Of a stretch of DNA of 64,000 bases, positions 28,466-37,356 are shown piece by piece; within the stretch, counting starts at the first letter, position 1; each line of letters starts with the position of its first letter. The position numbers were made by a program, and so were the translations under genes. The notes beneath the pieces were generated by a model that saw only the letters and a program-made list of their open reading frames with translations, was not told where the DNA came from and did no database searches. Source of the DNA: Paenibacillus sp. FSL H8-0548 (GTDB lineage Bacteria > Bacillota > Bacilli > Paenibacillales > Paenibacillaceae); contig NZ_CP152049.1 of assembly GCF_038630985.1 (NCBI RefSeq), forward strand, positions 1,383,501-1,447,500, given 5' to 3'.

Positions 28466-29377
28466 TTATAAATTTTTGAATTCTTTTTGTGATTTTTTTG
28501 GAGAGAGGCTGTATTCCTTTTTGAACAGTCTATAAAAGCTGGAGTAATCAGAAAAACCGCATTTCAAGGCAATTTCCTCTATGGATATCTGATTTTGTTT
28601 AATCATAGTTGCCGCGTAGGATAGACGTTTCAATGATACATAACGATAAAAAGGCAGGCTCATATTTTTTTTGAAATAATGAGAAAAGTAGTACTTATTT
28701 AAATGAAAATAATTAGATACATTGGCTAAACTTAAATCAGGATCAGTCAAATTTGATTCAATGTATTCGAGTATAGCTAGAAACCTTTGGTCTAGCTCAT
28801 TTTTGTTGCTGAGGTTTGGCATACTGCTTGCTGGATCAAGTATGTCTTGAAGCACTTGAAATAATAAATAATTAATCGAAAAGGGATAAGTCTTCTCGCT
28901 AATCGTTTTTTTCTGAAGGATATCTTGAAGTGAAGCAAGGATAACTTGAAAGTTTTTTGAATGCAGATGCATTACATAAGAGCCCTGCGTCTTTTGATAA
29001 ACCATATTTTCTTTCAATGCAGGCGAGCTGGAAATAAAGTCATCCATTAAATGCTCACTAATGCTAATAATGATTCGCTCATAGTTGTCAAAATTTTTAA
29101 CAACAGCTTGATGAACGGCATAAGGAGGGATGACAACAACATCTCCTCTTCGAAGGGAATACGTATGTCCTTCACAAAAAAATTCACACTCCCCATCTAA
29201 AAATACAAGAATCTCCATAACATCGTGCCTGTGTAATCGGAATAAATTTTCGACTTGGGAAAAATGTTCGGATGATTCGTTATTTTCCATAAGCCAATCA
29301 TGGGACGGGTTATTTCTGCCAAAGTAATTCATTTCAAAACCAGTACTTAGGACTGGAATAAGAATAGATTGCTTCAT
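28466..29377 (-). CDS. AraC-family regulator
   Basis: A 303-residue regulator with a cupin sensor domain (LFRLHRHDVMEILVFLDGECEFF, then GDVVVIPPYAVHQAV) and two C-terminal helix-turn-helix motifs (LSLANVSNYFHLNKYYFSHYFKK and ISIEEIALKCGFSDYSSFYRLFKKEY). The ATG was set by a GAGGGAG site; an ATG 10 codons upstream lacks one. It stands between the PTS gene and the divergent GH3 gene and probably controls both in response to a beta-glucoside-like sugar. Confidence 0.9.
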   Translation of the reverse strand: MKQSILIPVLSTGFEMNYFGRNNPSHDWLMENNESSEHFSQVENLFRLHRHDVMEILVFLDGECEFFCEGHTYSLRRGDVVVIPPYAVHQAVVKNFDNYERIIISISEHLMDDFISSSPALKENMVYQKTQGSYVMHLHSKNFQVILASLQDILQKKTISEKTYPFSINYLLFQVLQDILDPASSMPNLSNKNELDQRFLAILEYIESNLTDPDLSLANVSNYFHLNKYYFSHYFKKNMSLPFYRYVSLKRLSYAATMIKQNQISIEEIALKCGFSDYSSFYRLFKKEYSLSPKKSQKEFKNL

Positions 29378-29523
29378 AAAGGTCTTCTCCCTCTCAAACA
29401 GCAACAATTACAATATTTTTAGCAATATGCGTCAGTTTTTTTTGATTTTTTGTTGCTATTATAACAGTATTACAGATTTATTTCGAGGATTTAGCGGAAG
29501 ACTAAGCTCAGGAGGCGTTAATA

Positions 29524-31647
29524 ATGGATTCCAACCTTAAACAACCTGATTTAGAAGTGAGATCCAAAAATATCATTGAAGTTGATGGATTAAAATTCAA
29601 AGATTTGAATAATGATGGGAAGCTGGACCCTTATGAAGATTGGCGTTTGAGCCCGCAGGAACGTGCGGAGAATTTGGTTTCATTGATGAATATAGATGAA
29701 AAGGTCGGCATGCTGCTTATTAATACACGCGGGATGGGGCTTTCTCAAAAAGATAAAAGTCAGACGAGTCACAATGGCGTACTGGATGAAGGCATTGTTG
29801 AAAAAGGCGAAAGTATTTTTGCGATTACGAAAGTAATGGGAACAACACATACAATCGAAAATATGAATTTACGGCACTTCATCTTGAGAGACAACTGGAG
29901 CCCAGCCCAAATGGCAGAGTGGGTTAATGCAATGAATGAAGTTTGTGAGGGAACTCGTCTTGGTATCCCCTGTTTAATCGCATCAAATTCAAGAAATGAA
30001 AATACAGAATTTATCTTTGGCATGAATGATGCAGCTGGAATTTTTTCCACTTGGCCAGGAACTTTAGGCCTTGCAGCAGCAGCTAAGGGTGATATTAAAA
30101 ATGGCGGCGATGCATCGCTTATTAGCCAATTCGCTCAAATCGCACATGATGAGTGGGATGCTACGGGGATAAGGAAAGGCTATATGTATATGGCTGATAC
30201 CGCAACAGATCCTAGATGGCAGCGGACGTATGGTACGTTTGGGGAAGATCCAGCATTCATTTCGGATGCGATCGGTCGTATTATTGACGGTTTCCAAGGG
30301 GAGAGTATCGGAAAACACAGTATTGCGATGACAACGAAGCATTTCCCTGGTGGAGGAGCAAGGGAAAATGGTTTTGATCCTCATTATAAAGAAGGAAAGT
30401 GGAATCTATATCCAACTCCAGGAAGCTTGGAGAATTACCACTTACCACCATTCCAGGCAGCGGTAGACCATGGAACCTCTTCCATTATGCCGTATTATTC
30501 TATGCCTAGCATCAAGAAGAGTGTGGTTCAACAATTCGAGGGTGAAGATATACCTTACGAAGAGGTTGGTTTTACCTTTAATCATTATTTCCTAAATCAT
30601 ATCCTTAGAGAAAAACTAGGGTTCAAAGGCTATGTAAATAGCGATAGCGGTATCACTAGCAAAATGAGCTGGGGCGTTGAAGAGCTAAGCGAGGCTGAAC
30701 GTTTCGCTAAAGCAATCAATGCCGGCACAGACATGGTTGCTGATACCAATGACATTGAAAATCTAAAAGCTGCTATTCAGAATGGATGGATAAGTGAAAA
30801 ACGCATCGATCAAGCGAATGTACGGCTTCTTACAGAAATGTTTGCTTTAGGTTTGTTCGATGATCGCACGTATGTCTCAACAGAATTAGCTGCAACAACC
30901 GTTAGTAATCCCGCAAATTGGGAAGCTGCTTATCAAGCGCACAAAAAATCAGTAACCGTGCTTAAAAATCAAAAGGATACATTGCCGTTAACAGCTGAGA
31001 AAATGGCTGGCAAGAAGGTTTATGTAGAAGTTTTTCATAAGGTAGCAGAACGGGCAGCATCTTACACCGAAAAGGCAAGAAAAGAATGTAACGAACTTGG
31101 ACAATTTACGTTAACCGATAACTATGAAGAAGCAGACGCAGCTATTTTATTTTTAAATCCACAATCCGGAGATTATTTCTCTGCGACACCGGGACTTTTA
31201 GAGCTTGAACTATGCGAGAATAAAACGGTAACCGCTTTGGATGGTTCGACGTATGAAGAAACTACCTTGATTGGAATGGATCATCTGAGGGAAGTTGCGG
31301 AAAGCATTCATAGTCGCGGTGGAAAAGTAATGATAAGTGTAAATGTCACTTTGCCGTGGATTGTTGGGAATGTAGAGCCATTGGCAGATGCATTGATCGC
31401 TGGATACGATACCTTCTATAAGGCACAGTTTGAGGTTATGGCGGGCAATAGCCAGCCAGTAGGTGTTTTGCCATTGACGCTGCCAGCGAGCGAAGCTGTT
31501 ATTGCCGTTGATGAGAATGGGGATTGTGTATCGAGAAATGATGTGCCGGGTTATGACAAGGACAAATATATGCCTGAAGGATTGCAATATGCCTATCAGG
31601 ATAGCGATGGAAATATCTACAAACTAAGTAATGGATTAACTTATTAA
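29524..31647 (+). CDS. Glycoside hydrolase family 3 protein
   Basis: Cytoplasmic GH3 enzyme (no signal peptide), 707 residues, probably a beta-glucosidase or beta-xylosidase. Near the N-terminus the loop DLNNDGKLDPYED resembles an EF-hand or dockerin calcium loop, often seen in this GH3 subgroup. The TIM-barrel domain contains TDPRWQRTYGTFGEDP, the KHFPGGGARENG substrate-binding region and the probable nucleophile Asp in GYVNSDSGI. The C-terminal alpha/beta sandwich starts near SVTVLKNQKDTLPL. AGGAGG precedes the ATG. It is divergent from the AraC gene and is the likely partner of the PTS permease, cleaving imported sugar; how it would do this without IIB-dependent phosphorylation is unclear. 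Confidence 0.92.
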   Translation: MDSNLKQPDLEVRSKNIIEVDGLKFKDLNNDGKLDPYEDWRLSPQERAENLVSLMNIDEKVGMLLINTRGMGLSQKDKSQTSHNGVLDEGIVEKGESIFAITKVMGTTHTIENMNLRHFILRDNWSPAQMAEWVNAMNEVCEGTRLGIPCLIASNSRNENTEFIFGMNDAAGIFSTWPGTLGLAAAAKGDIKNGGDASLISQFAQIAHDEWDATGIRKGYMYMADTATDPRWQRTYGTFGEDPAFISDAIGRIIDGFQGESIGKHSIAMTTKHFPGGGARENGFDPHYKEGKWNLYPTPGSLENYHLPPFQAAVDHGTSSIMPYYSMPSIKKSVVQQFEGEDIPYEEVGFTFNHYFLNHILREKLGFKGYVNSDSGITSKMSWGVEELSEAERFAKAINAGTDMVADTNDIENLKAAIQNGWISEKRIDQANVRLLTEMFALGLFDDRTYVSTELAATTVSNPANWEAAYQAHKKSVTVLKNQKDTLPLTAEKMAGKKVYVEVFHKVAERAASYTEKARKECNELGQFTLTDNYEEADAAILFLNPQSGDYFSATPGLLELELCENKTVTALDGSTYEETTLIGMDHLREVAESIHSRGGKVMISVNVTLPWIVGNVEPLADALIAGYDTFYKAQFEVMAGNSQPVGVLPLTLPASEAVIAVDENGDCVSRNDVPGYDKDKYMPEGLQYAYQDSDGNIYKLSNGLTY

Positions 31648-31688
31648 GAATAAATAAGATCAGTTACTTCTAATAAGTTGTAGCGTTC

Positions 31689-31722
31689 CCCCTTTAGGAA
31701 GTCAACCTAAAGGGGCTTTTTT
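31689..31722 (+). terminator. Intrinsic terminator after the GH3 gene
   Basis: CCCCTTTAGG, a 7-base loop and CCTAAAGGGG, followed by CTTTTTT. Confidence 0.92.
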
Positions 31723-31733
31723 GTGGTTGTATG

Positions 31734-31884
31734 CTTGAAAAATGAAGTGTAAGCGAAGCGAGAAGATCGTTCTGGAGAAACGAAGTGTTCGCCTTTGCAG
31801 CCGGATTCTTACCTTTAAATGTCTTAGGAAATCAAAGAATCTGGCTGCAACAGCGATCGTAGGAATGATCTACTCGCGCAGCGC
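31734..31884 (+). repeat. Dispersed hairpin element, copy 1
   Basis: About 150 bases nearly identical to 39935-40084; a core of some 47 bases beginning CGAAGCGAGAAGATCG is exact in both. The ends can pair: GCGAGAAGATCGTTC with GAATGATCTACTCGC, and an inner TGCAGCCGGATTCTT with AAGAATCTGGCTGCA, leaving a loop near ACCTTTAAATGTC. No coding potential is seen. Together with the GH3 terminator it fills the 317-base gap before the ABC operon, ending 80 bases before its first start codon. Confidence 0.85.
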
Positions 31885-31964
31885 ATTATATAGATTTTAT
31901 GGTGAATGATTTAGAGGTTCATATGGATTAAAAAGCGAATAGAGTAATGAGAGGAGGTTATCAT

Positions 31965-32897
31965 ATGGCAGTGATAGAAATCGATCATCTAACGAAGGAT
32001 TATGGTCATAACCGAGGGGTTTTTGATATTACGTTCTCCGTAGAAAAGGGAGAGGTTTATGGCTTTCTAGGGCCTAATGGAGCTGGAAAAACGACAGCGA
32101 TTCGTCATATTATGGGCTTTTCTAAACCGCAAAAGGGCTTTACAGCTGTTAACGGTCTAAATAGCTGGCAGCATGCCAGTGATATTCAAAGAACGCTTGG
32201 TTATTTGCCCGGTGAGATTGCACTTCCTGAAAATTTAACGGGGAATCAATTTATCGAGATGATGACTCGGCTTCGTGGTATGAAGGATTTGGCCTATACT
32301 CATAAGCTAATGGAGCAATTTGAGCTTGAGCCATCAGGAAGTCTAAAGCGTATGTCATTAGGCATGAAACGAAAGCTAGCGATTGTTACGGCATTTATGC
32401 ATGACCCTGATGTATTGGTATTAGATGAGCCGACAAGCGGTCTTGATCCGATTATGCAGCATCGCTTCATCGATTTTATTTTGCAAGAGAAAAAGCGTGG
32501 CAAGACTATACTGCTCTCCAGCCATATCTTCAATGAAATTGATGCTACCTGTGATAAAATCTCGATGATTAAGGATGGTCATATCATAGCATCCTTCATA
32601 GCTGATGAATTGCGAAATTCAAGCGTAAAGACCTATAAAGTTGAGCTGATAAGCGATGAGCAGTTTTCACGGCTATATCAGAAGGCTAATGGCGAAGCTG
32701 CGATTGAAATTTTGAAGGCAGACGCTGATAAAAAGCAAGTAATCGTAAGGGTAGACGGCTCTTCGATTAATGCTCTAATCGCCTTGCTCGCAGAGGTTGA
32801 TATGAAATTTTTCTCGGAAATCAAGTTTACGCTAGAGGATTATTTCATGAGGTTTTATGATCGTAATTTGCATGAGACAGAGGTGATATCCTCATGA
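31965..32897 (+). CDS. ABC transporter ATP-binding protein (first of two)
   Basis: A 310-residue ATPase with Walker A GPNGAGKTT, signature MSLGMKRKLA, Walker B VLVLDEPTSGLDP and the switch His in LSSHIFNEI. The C-terminal about 85 residues form an extra domain typical of drug or bacteriocin exporter ATPases (BcrA/YbhF type). The start is the ATG with GAGGAGG 7 bases before it, inside a slightly longer open frame. It overlaps the next ATPase by 4 bases. Export of a peptide or lipid-like compound is likely; the substrate is unknown. Confidence 0.92.
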   Translation: MAVIEIDHLTKDYGHNRGVFDITFSVEKGEVYGFLGPNGAGKTTAIRHIMGFSKPQKGFTAVNGLNSWQHASDIQRTLGYLPGEIALPENLTGNQFIEMMTRLRGMKDLAYTHKLMEQFELEPSGSLKRMSLGMKRKLAIVTAFMHDPDVLVLDEPTSGLDPIMQHRFIDFILQEKKRGKTILLSSHIFNEIDATCDKISMIKDGHIIASFIADELRNSSVKTYKVELISDEQFSRLYQKANGEAAIEILKADADKKQVIVRVDGSSINALIALLAEVDMKFFSEIKFTLEDYFMRFYDRNLHETEVISS

Positions 32898-33796
32898 GCT
32901 GTATAGAAGTGAAAGAGCTAACTAAGGATTATGGCGATGGAAGAGGTGTTTTTGACATCAATCTATCCATTGAGCAAGGAGAGGTGTTTGGTTTTGTCGG
33001 TATCAATGGAGCCGGCAAAACGACGATTATTCGTCATTTCACGGGTTTTCTTAAACCACAAATAGGCCATACCAGCGTTAAGGGACTTGATTGCTGGAAG
33101 GATGCGGATAAAATCAAGTGCTTCGTAGGTTATGTTCCTGGTGAAATTGCTTTTCCGGATGCTCCAACGGGTACAGCGTTTTTACAGGCGCAAGCAGCGT
33201 TATTAGGACTGACTGATTTCTCCTATATGGATTCGTTAATTAAGCGGCTGCAGCTTGACCCTTCGGCCAATCTTAAGCGAATGTCCAAAGGGATGAAGCA
33301 AAAAACAGCGATTGTGGCAGCACTAATGGCAGATCCAGAAATATTAATATTAGATGAGCCTACGACAGGGCTTGATCCGTTGATGCGAGCAGAATTTGTC
33401 TCTATCCTGCAGGAGGAGAAGAAAAAGGGGAAAACGATTTTTATGTCCAGCCATATTTTTGAAGAGGTTGAAGAAACCTGTGATAAAGTAGCGATGATTA
33501 AAGATGGGAAAATCATTGCTGTAAAATCGACGGCTGAAGTAAAATATAACGAAAATAAGGTGTATCAGATCGCATTTGCTACTGAGGCTGCCTATAAGCG
33601 TTTTGCAGAGGAATCCTTTGACTGGCTAGCGAAGGATCAAAGTAAGCAAGAGGTGGCGATAAGCCTGCATGACCATCAAATCAATACCTTGTTTCGCACA
33701 CTAACCGCATATGATGTGTTGTACATGACGGAAACCAAATACACGCTGGAGCAATACTTCAATAGCTTATATGAGGGAGGCTCGCTTCATGCTTAG
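32894..33796 (+). CDS. ABC transporter ATP-binding protein (second of two)
   Basis: A 300-residue paralogue of the preceding ATPase with the same order of motifs: Walker A GINGAGKTT (Ile replaces the common Pro), signature MSKGMKQKTA, Walker B ILILDEPTTGLDP and His in MSSHIFEEV, plus the same kind of C-terminal domain. The ATGA overlap shows translational coupling. The two ATPases probably form a heterodimer on the single permease encoded next. Confidence 0.92.
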   Translation: MSCIEVKELTKDYGDGRGVFDINLSIEQGEVFGFVGINGAGKTTIIRHFTGFLKPQIGHTSVKGLDCWKDADKIKCFVGYVPGEIAFPDAPTGTAFLQAQAALLGLTDFSYMDSLIKRLQLDPSANLKRMSKGMKQKTAIVAALMADPEILILDEPTTGLDPLMRAEFVSILQEEKKKGKTIFMSSHIFEEVEETCDKVAMIKDGKIIAVKSTAEVKYNENKVYQIAFATEAAYKRFAEESFDWLAKDQSKQEVAISLHDHQINTLFRTLTAYDVLYMTETKYTLEQYFNSLYEGGSLHA

Positions 33797-34574
33797 TGGA
33801 ACTATTTTCAAACAAACCTTAAGATCCAATCTTAAACTATGGCTGATTTTCACTTTCATATTATGTGCTCTCAATGCCGTACTAGTTGCCGTATTTGATA
33901 ATAGTACGATTAATAGCATGACTGAAATGGTAAAAGGTACGCCACTGGAAGGGATGATGAAAAAAACAACATTTTTAGGCATGCTGGCACAGACTTTTTA
34001 CACCCTGCATGGCGTGCTTATACCCATCATTTTTATTGTGATGACAGCTAATAGCTTAGTCGCAAATCAAGTGGATAGAGGATCAATGGCATACCTGCTG
34101 TCAACGCCTACTAAGCGCAGCACGATTATTATGACCCAAGCGGTTTACTTGGTAGTAGCCATCCTAGTTATGTTTACCATTGAAACTGTGGTTGGTGTAG
34201 CGGCTATTCACATTTTTCAAGGAGACACAGAGCTAAGCTTGAACGATTATGTATGGCTTAATGTAGGCTTATTTCTGCTGATGTTTGCGCTTAGTAGTAT
34301 TTCATTTTTCTTCTCCTGCGTATTCAATCTATCCAAAAACTCACTAGCACTAGGGGCGGGCATTCCGCTAGCTTTTTTCTTGTTTCAATTAATAAGCTCT
34401 GTCGATAGCAGCTTGGAAAATTTGAAATACATTACGATCAATGCATTATTCGATACTAATGCGATTCTTGATGGAGAAGGGTATGTCTGGAGGTTTATGA
34501 TCCTAGCTGCTATAGGACTTGTTCTGTATGGTGCGAGCATTAAGGTGTTTAAGGAAAAGGATTTACCGCTATAG
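33789..34574 (+). CDS. ABC exporter permease
   Basis: A 261-residue ABC-2 type membrane protein with six hydrophobic segments (first around residues 17-37, last near 235-255) and a short cytoplasmic end. The ATG used is 8 bases after GGGAGG and overlaps the end of the second ATPase gene by 8 bases; an ATG 6 codons earlier contains that site. It forms the channel of the exporter with the two upstream ATPases. No accessory or regulatory gene is attached. Confidence 0.9.
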   Translation: MLSGTIFKQTLRSNLKLWLIFTFILCALNAVLVAVFDNSTINSMTEMVKGTPLEGMMKKTTFLGMLAQTFYTLHGVLIPIIFIVMTANSLVANQVDRGSMAYLLSTPTKRSTIIMTQAVYLVVAILVMFTIETVVGVAAIHIFQGDTELSLNDYVWLNVGLFLLMFALSSISFFFSCVFNLSKNSLALGAGIPLAFFLFQLISSVDSSLENLKYITINALFDTNAILDGEGYVWRFMILAAIGLVLYGASIKVFKEKDLPL

Positions 34575-34632
34575 GAGGTTTCGAAAACACAACAAAATAA
34601 GAATAAAATACACGAGGCGATTATTAGGAATC

Positions 34633-34659
34633 ATAAGGCCCACAGGGAGTGGGCCTTAT
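34633..34659. terminator. Hairpin after the ABC exporter operon
   Basis: An 11-bp stem, ATAAGGCCCAC with GTGGGCCTTAT, around a 5-base loop. The T-run is poor, so termination strength is uncertain. Confidence 0.55.
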
Positions 34660-34730
34660 GAGAAGGTCTTATTGAAAGCATTTCGTATGCTCGAAGGGGG
34701 AGGGGCGTCAAGGCCACTAATTGCTAAAGA

Positions 34731-34841
34731 TTAATAACCGCCGCCGAAAATTCCACAGCTACAAGAGATAATAACCAACAAAATGAATAGTACCAGAATA
34801 AAACCTATGCTGTTGTTAGCACCTCCAACAAAACCACCCAT
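34731..34841 (-). CDS. YjcZ-family small protein
   Basis: A 36-residue protein: MGGFVGG start, then the hydrophobic core SIGFILVLFILLVIISCSC, then a Gly-rich tail. This is the pattern of the YjcZ/sporulation-related small hydrophobic family of Bacilli. AAGGAGG precedes the ATG. It is one of at least six copies in 3.3 kb. Confidence 0.85.
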   Translation of the reverse strand: MGGFVGGANNSIGFILVLFILLVIISCSCGIFGGGY

Positions 34842-35015
34842 TAAATACTCACCTCCTTATTTCTTGAATACCATGCAGATTATGCTCAAAAAACGTTAAG
34901 TGATTGGGTGTTTGATACCTAAATTGTTCATCAGCAACAATTGCATTCAAAAAAACACTTGTTTTGTCATGCTTCAGGTCCAGGCATAGGGAGTAGGAAA
35001 TAGGGAGTTACTCTC

Positions 35016-35201
35016 TTAATAGCATCCGTTGTAGTTGCGAGTGTTGACATTGTTGTTGTTTCTTTCATCGGCTTGATTAGCTCTTTTATCGTTTCTTTCA
35101 TTACGTGTATCTTCTCTACTCTCGTTGCGGGACAAAATACCGCAGCTGCTTGCGATTATCACTAACAAAATGAAAAGTACTAGAATCATACCTGTGTTCA
35201 T
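35016..35201 (-). CDS. YjcZ-like small protein with an Asn/Arg-rich tail
   Basis: A 61-residue protein. It keeps the ILVLFILLVII core near the N-terminus but, unlike its neighbours, ends in a long polar tail (RNESREDTRNERNDKRANQ, then NNNNVNTRNYNGCY). GGAGATG lies before the ATG. The tail makes it a clear outlier of the cluster and may face the spore coat or cytoplasm. Confidence 0.75.
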   Translation of the reverse strand: MNTGMILVLFILLVIIASSCGILSRNESREDTRNERNDKRANQADERNNNNVNTRNYNGCY

Positions 35202-35234
35202 TATTTATTCATCTCCTTCAAAAGTCAGTATTTA

Positions 35235-35342
35235 TTAGTTAGAACCGCCGAAAAATCCGCTACAAGAGACAATAACTAACAAAATGAAGAGTACTAGAAT
35301 AAATCCAACACTATTGTTAGAACCACGAACAGCTTCTGACAT
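35235..35342 (-). CDS. YjcZ-family small protein
   Basis: A 35-residue protein: MSEAVRGSNNS, then VGFILVLFILLVIVSCSG and FFGGSN. GAGGAGG precedes the ATG. DNA over the hydrophobic core is almost the same as in the copy at 34731-34841, showing local duplication. Confidence 0.85.
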   Translation of the reverse strand: MSEAVRGSNNSVGFILVLFILLVIVSCSGFFGGSN

Positions 35343-35490
35343 TGATATTCACCTCCTCGTAATTTAACTACTGTGTAGATTATGTATTGATAGAGTGAAG
35401 TGATTGGATGATTGTTCTGGTAGGATACTAGCCTGATATAAAAGCAATGAGGATTTACGGAGATAATTTATGAATGATGATCAGTGGAAA

Positions 35491-35523
35491 ACACAAAAAG
35501 CCCATTCAATGGGCTTTTTGTGT
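35491..35523. terminator. Bidirectional intrinsic terminator
   Basis: A 16-bp stem, ACACAAAAAGCCCATT with AATGGGCTTTTTGTGT, with one central base; it separates two YjcZ-type genes. The rest of this 250-base gap shows nothing else. Confidence 0.85.
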
Positions 35524-35592
35524 TGTTTCTATTTTAAGGAGTTATTGGAAGTAGGCAAGCATGGAGGAATGAGCTTATAATCTGACCCTTAT

Positions 35593-35754
35593 TTAGTAGC
35601 CTTTACCGTAGCCGCTGTTGACGCCACCGACTCCGCCGACGCCACCGTAACCGCCGCCAAACATACCGCAGCTGCATGCGATAATCACCAACAAAATAAA
35701 TAATACCAGAATGATGCCAATACTGTGGCTAGAACCACCTACAAAACCACCCAT
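35593..35754 (-). CDS. YjcZ-family small protein with long Gly tail
   Basis: A 53-residue protein: MGGFVGGSSHS, core IGIILVLFILLVIIACSCG, then a tail of GGV/GGY repeats. GGGAGGTGA before the ATG sets the start; an in-frame ATG 10 codons earlier has no site. Confidence 0.85.
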   Translation of the reverse strand: MGGFVGGSSHSIGIILVLFILLVIIACSCGMFGGGYGGVGGVGGVNSGYGKGY

Positions 35755-35890
35755 TACGCTCACCTCCCAGAGAATTGAATACATTGTAGGTTATGCGCGG
35801 ATATGGTTTCTTGTTTGGGTGTTTGTTACGTAATGACATTTGCCCATCCTGCTGCCAGTTAGCCCTCTAGACGTTAAATGGTTGCTTACC

Positions 35891-36202
35891 TTATTCTTTA
35901 GCTCCCTTTTGATGCTCCTTAGATAGCTGCTGCCGAAGTTCGGCATTTTTAGCAGCGAGCTGCTTCACCGCAGCTGTCATCGAAGCATCCAATCTTGCTG
36001 CTTCATCAGTCAGCTTCGTTATTTGCGACATTTTGCTGCTCAAATCGGTAGGAGAGGAGCTTAGCTTTACGCTTTTTTGGAGCTGTTTTATTTTGGAGAG
36101 AGCCTTTTCCTTCTTGCTCTTATCGTTGACGCTTTGTTTTTGCAGGTCAGCAATTTCTCTCTTTAATCGGCTTATTATTGATGTAGTAAAGCTAATGGAC
36201 AT
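35891..36202 (-). CDS. Small coiled-coil protein of unknown function
   Basis: A 103-residue hydrophilic protein with no signal peptide. Heptad-like runs (IISRLKREIADLQKQS, KEKALSKIKQLQKSV, AVKQLAAKNAELRQQL) suggest two or three coiled-coil helices; it may oligomerise or act as an adaptor. A GAGGTG site lies before the ATG. It is probably a single-gene unit. Confidence 0.7.
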   Translation of the reverse strand: MSISFTTSIISRLKREIADLQKQSVNDKSKKEKALSKIKQLQKSVKLSSSPTDLSSKMSQITKLTDEAARLDASMTAAVKQLAAKNAELRQQLSKEHQKGAKE

Positions 36203-36281
36203 TCCAGCACCTCATAATCGTATAGTGTTGCCTCGCCCTATTTTACTATAAAAGGACTGTTTAAGCACTATAGGATCTTGT

Positions 36282-36503
36282 TTATTTAGTCAGGTCTGTT
36301 TGCTTCTGCTCGATTTTTCTCTCTGATATAGGTTTTGGACCGACGAAGCGCCTAAGAAGCATAAATAAGGGTGAGGATTCGAGCTCGACGATGTTTTGCA
36401 TCTCCGCCCAGTTAAAAATAACTAAAAACGGCAGTAGTCCCATTACAAGTATACCGATTAGGAGCCCAATCGAAATACCGCGCATCATTTTGCCAAGCAG
36501 CAT
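36282..36503 (-). CDS. Small membrane protein of unknown function
   Basis: A 73-residue protein with one strong hydrophobic helix (ISIGLLIGILVMGLLPFLVIF, residues about 10-30) followed by an amphipathic part and a charged C-terminus (ERKIEQKQTDLTK). GGAGATGGA lies before the ATG. No family was recognised. Confidence 0.65.
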   Translation of the reverse strand: MLLGKMMRGISIGLLIGILVMGLLPFLVIFNWAEMQNIVELESSPLFMLLRRFVGPKPISERKIEQKQTDLTK

Positions 36504-36674
36504 ACTTCCATCTCCAATCCATTGATTTTTCTCTCCTTTTGATTATATGCACTACTGCTCATTTCCATCTTAAATACTGCAATAGGACCGACAGCTCGCG
36601 CATGTACGAATTTGTTTACCTACTGGCCAATAGGTGAATTAATTGGGATATGGCTAACAGACTCTAGTACATCA

Positions 36675-36752
36675 TGCTATAATAGATCTATTCGTGCAAC
36701 ATGGTTAGACAGTAAGGAATGGGGTCTCCTCGGAGCGTAGGGGCCCTTTTTT
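36675..36752 (+). promoter_or_regulatory. Extended -10 promoter with an early terminator (leader or small RNA)
   Basis: TGC-TATAAT (36675-36683) is an extended -10 element. About 40 bases after the expected start, GGGTCTC (36722-36728) can pair with GGGGCCC (36740-36746), with wobbles, followed by TTTTTT. The YolD-like gene starts 41 bases later, so this may be an attenuated leader or a separate RNA of about 65 bases. Confidence 0.45.
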
Positions 36753-36793
36753 GTTGATAATTAGTGATGCTATACAAGCGGGAGGGGATAAAG

Positions 36794-37036
36794 ATGGCAA
36801 AAGGACCGAAGCGTCCAACTAGAGACGAGTTTGAGCTAGAAGAGCTGGGGGAAAGACTAGTTGAGGCTAAGCAGGAGGGCACGGAGCTGCTGCTCACGGT
36901 TTGGGCAGCGGCAGAGCAGGTGAGAGGCGTCATTACCGTAATGGATTCTAGAACGAAGAAGGTTCATGTGGAGCATATGGGAAATGTAGTGAAAATCCCT
37001 TTTCTCGATATTATGAAGGTCGAAAGCTCGTATTAA
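36794..37036 (+). CDS. YolD-like family protein
   Basis: An 80-residue protein matching the short YolD-like pattern: an acidic helix (DEFELEELGERLVEAKQEG), then a beta part with VRGVITVMDSRTKKVHVEH and a closing VVKIPFLDIMKVE. YolD proteins often accompany Y-family DNA polymerases; none is adjacent here. The ATG follows GGGAGGGG; an in-frame ATG 10 codons earlier lacks a site. Confidence 0.75.
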   Translation: MAKGPKRPTRDEFELEELGERLVEAKQEGTELLLTVWAAAEQVRGVITVMDSRTKKVHVEHMGNVVKIPFLDIMKVESSY

Positions 37037-37043
37037 GGCAAGG

Positions 37044-37098
37044 AAAACAACAGGCCCCTGACGTTTCTATAATGAACGTAAGGAGGCCTGTTTTGTTG
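37044..37098 (+). terminator. Terminator after the YolD-like gene
   Basis: AACAGGCC pairs with GGCCTGTT, extended inward by ACGTT with AACGT, and is followed by TTTGTTG. Confidence 0.7.
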
Positions 37099-37132
37099 TA
37101 ATGAAAGAAATAGGAAGCAGGGGGACAAATGA

Positions 37133-37249
37133 AATGACTGTGATGCAGCCGATACGTCGAAGCTGATTGATGACGAATTTATTACGGAAAACCATGCCAT
37201 TATGATGTATGAGCCCATGCTGGAGGAAAAAGCATTTTCTACTAAATAA
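37133..37249 (+). pseudogene. Short frameshifted coding remnant
   Basis: A frame of about 35 codons (DAADTSKLIDDEFITENH, then MMYEPMLEEKAFSTK and a stop) reads like real protein, but the ATG with a GGGGG site at 37134 is in another frame and ends at once. The pattern vaguely recalls the first residues of ComK-like proteins; that is only a guess. The rest of the gap up to 37356 holds nothing else clear. Confidence 0.25.
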
Positions 37250-37356
37250 AAGCTTTGGCTGCTGTGTAGGCATGTGCGCATTTCCTGTTAACGCCCATAC
37301 TCTTTTGTCCCTGAGACATAGGATACAATGTAAGTTAACAAAAAGGAGATGAACAA

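Noticed and set aside
29440..29475. A housekeeping promoter for the GH3 gene
   Set aside because: T-rich sequence gives several weak boxes, none with proper spacing.
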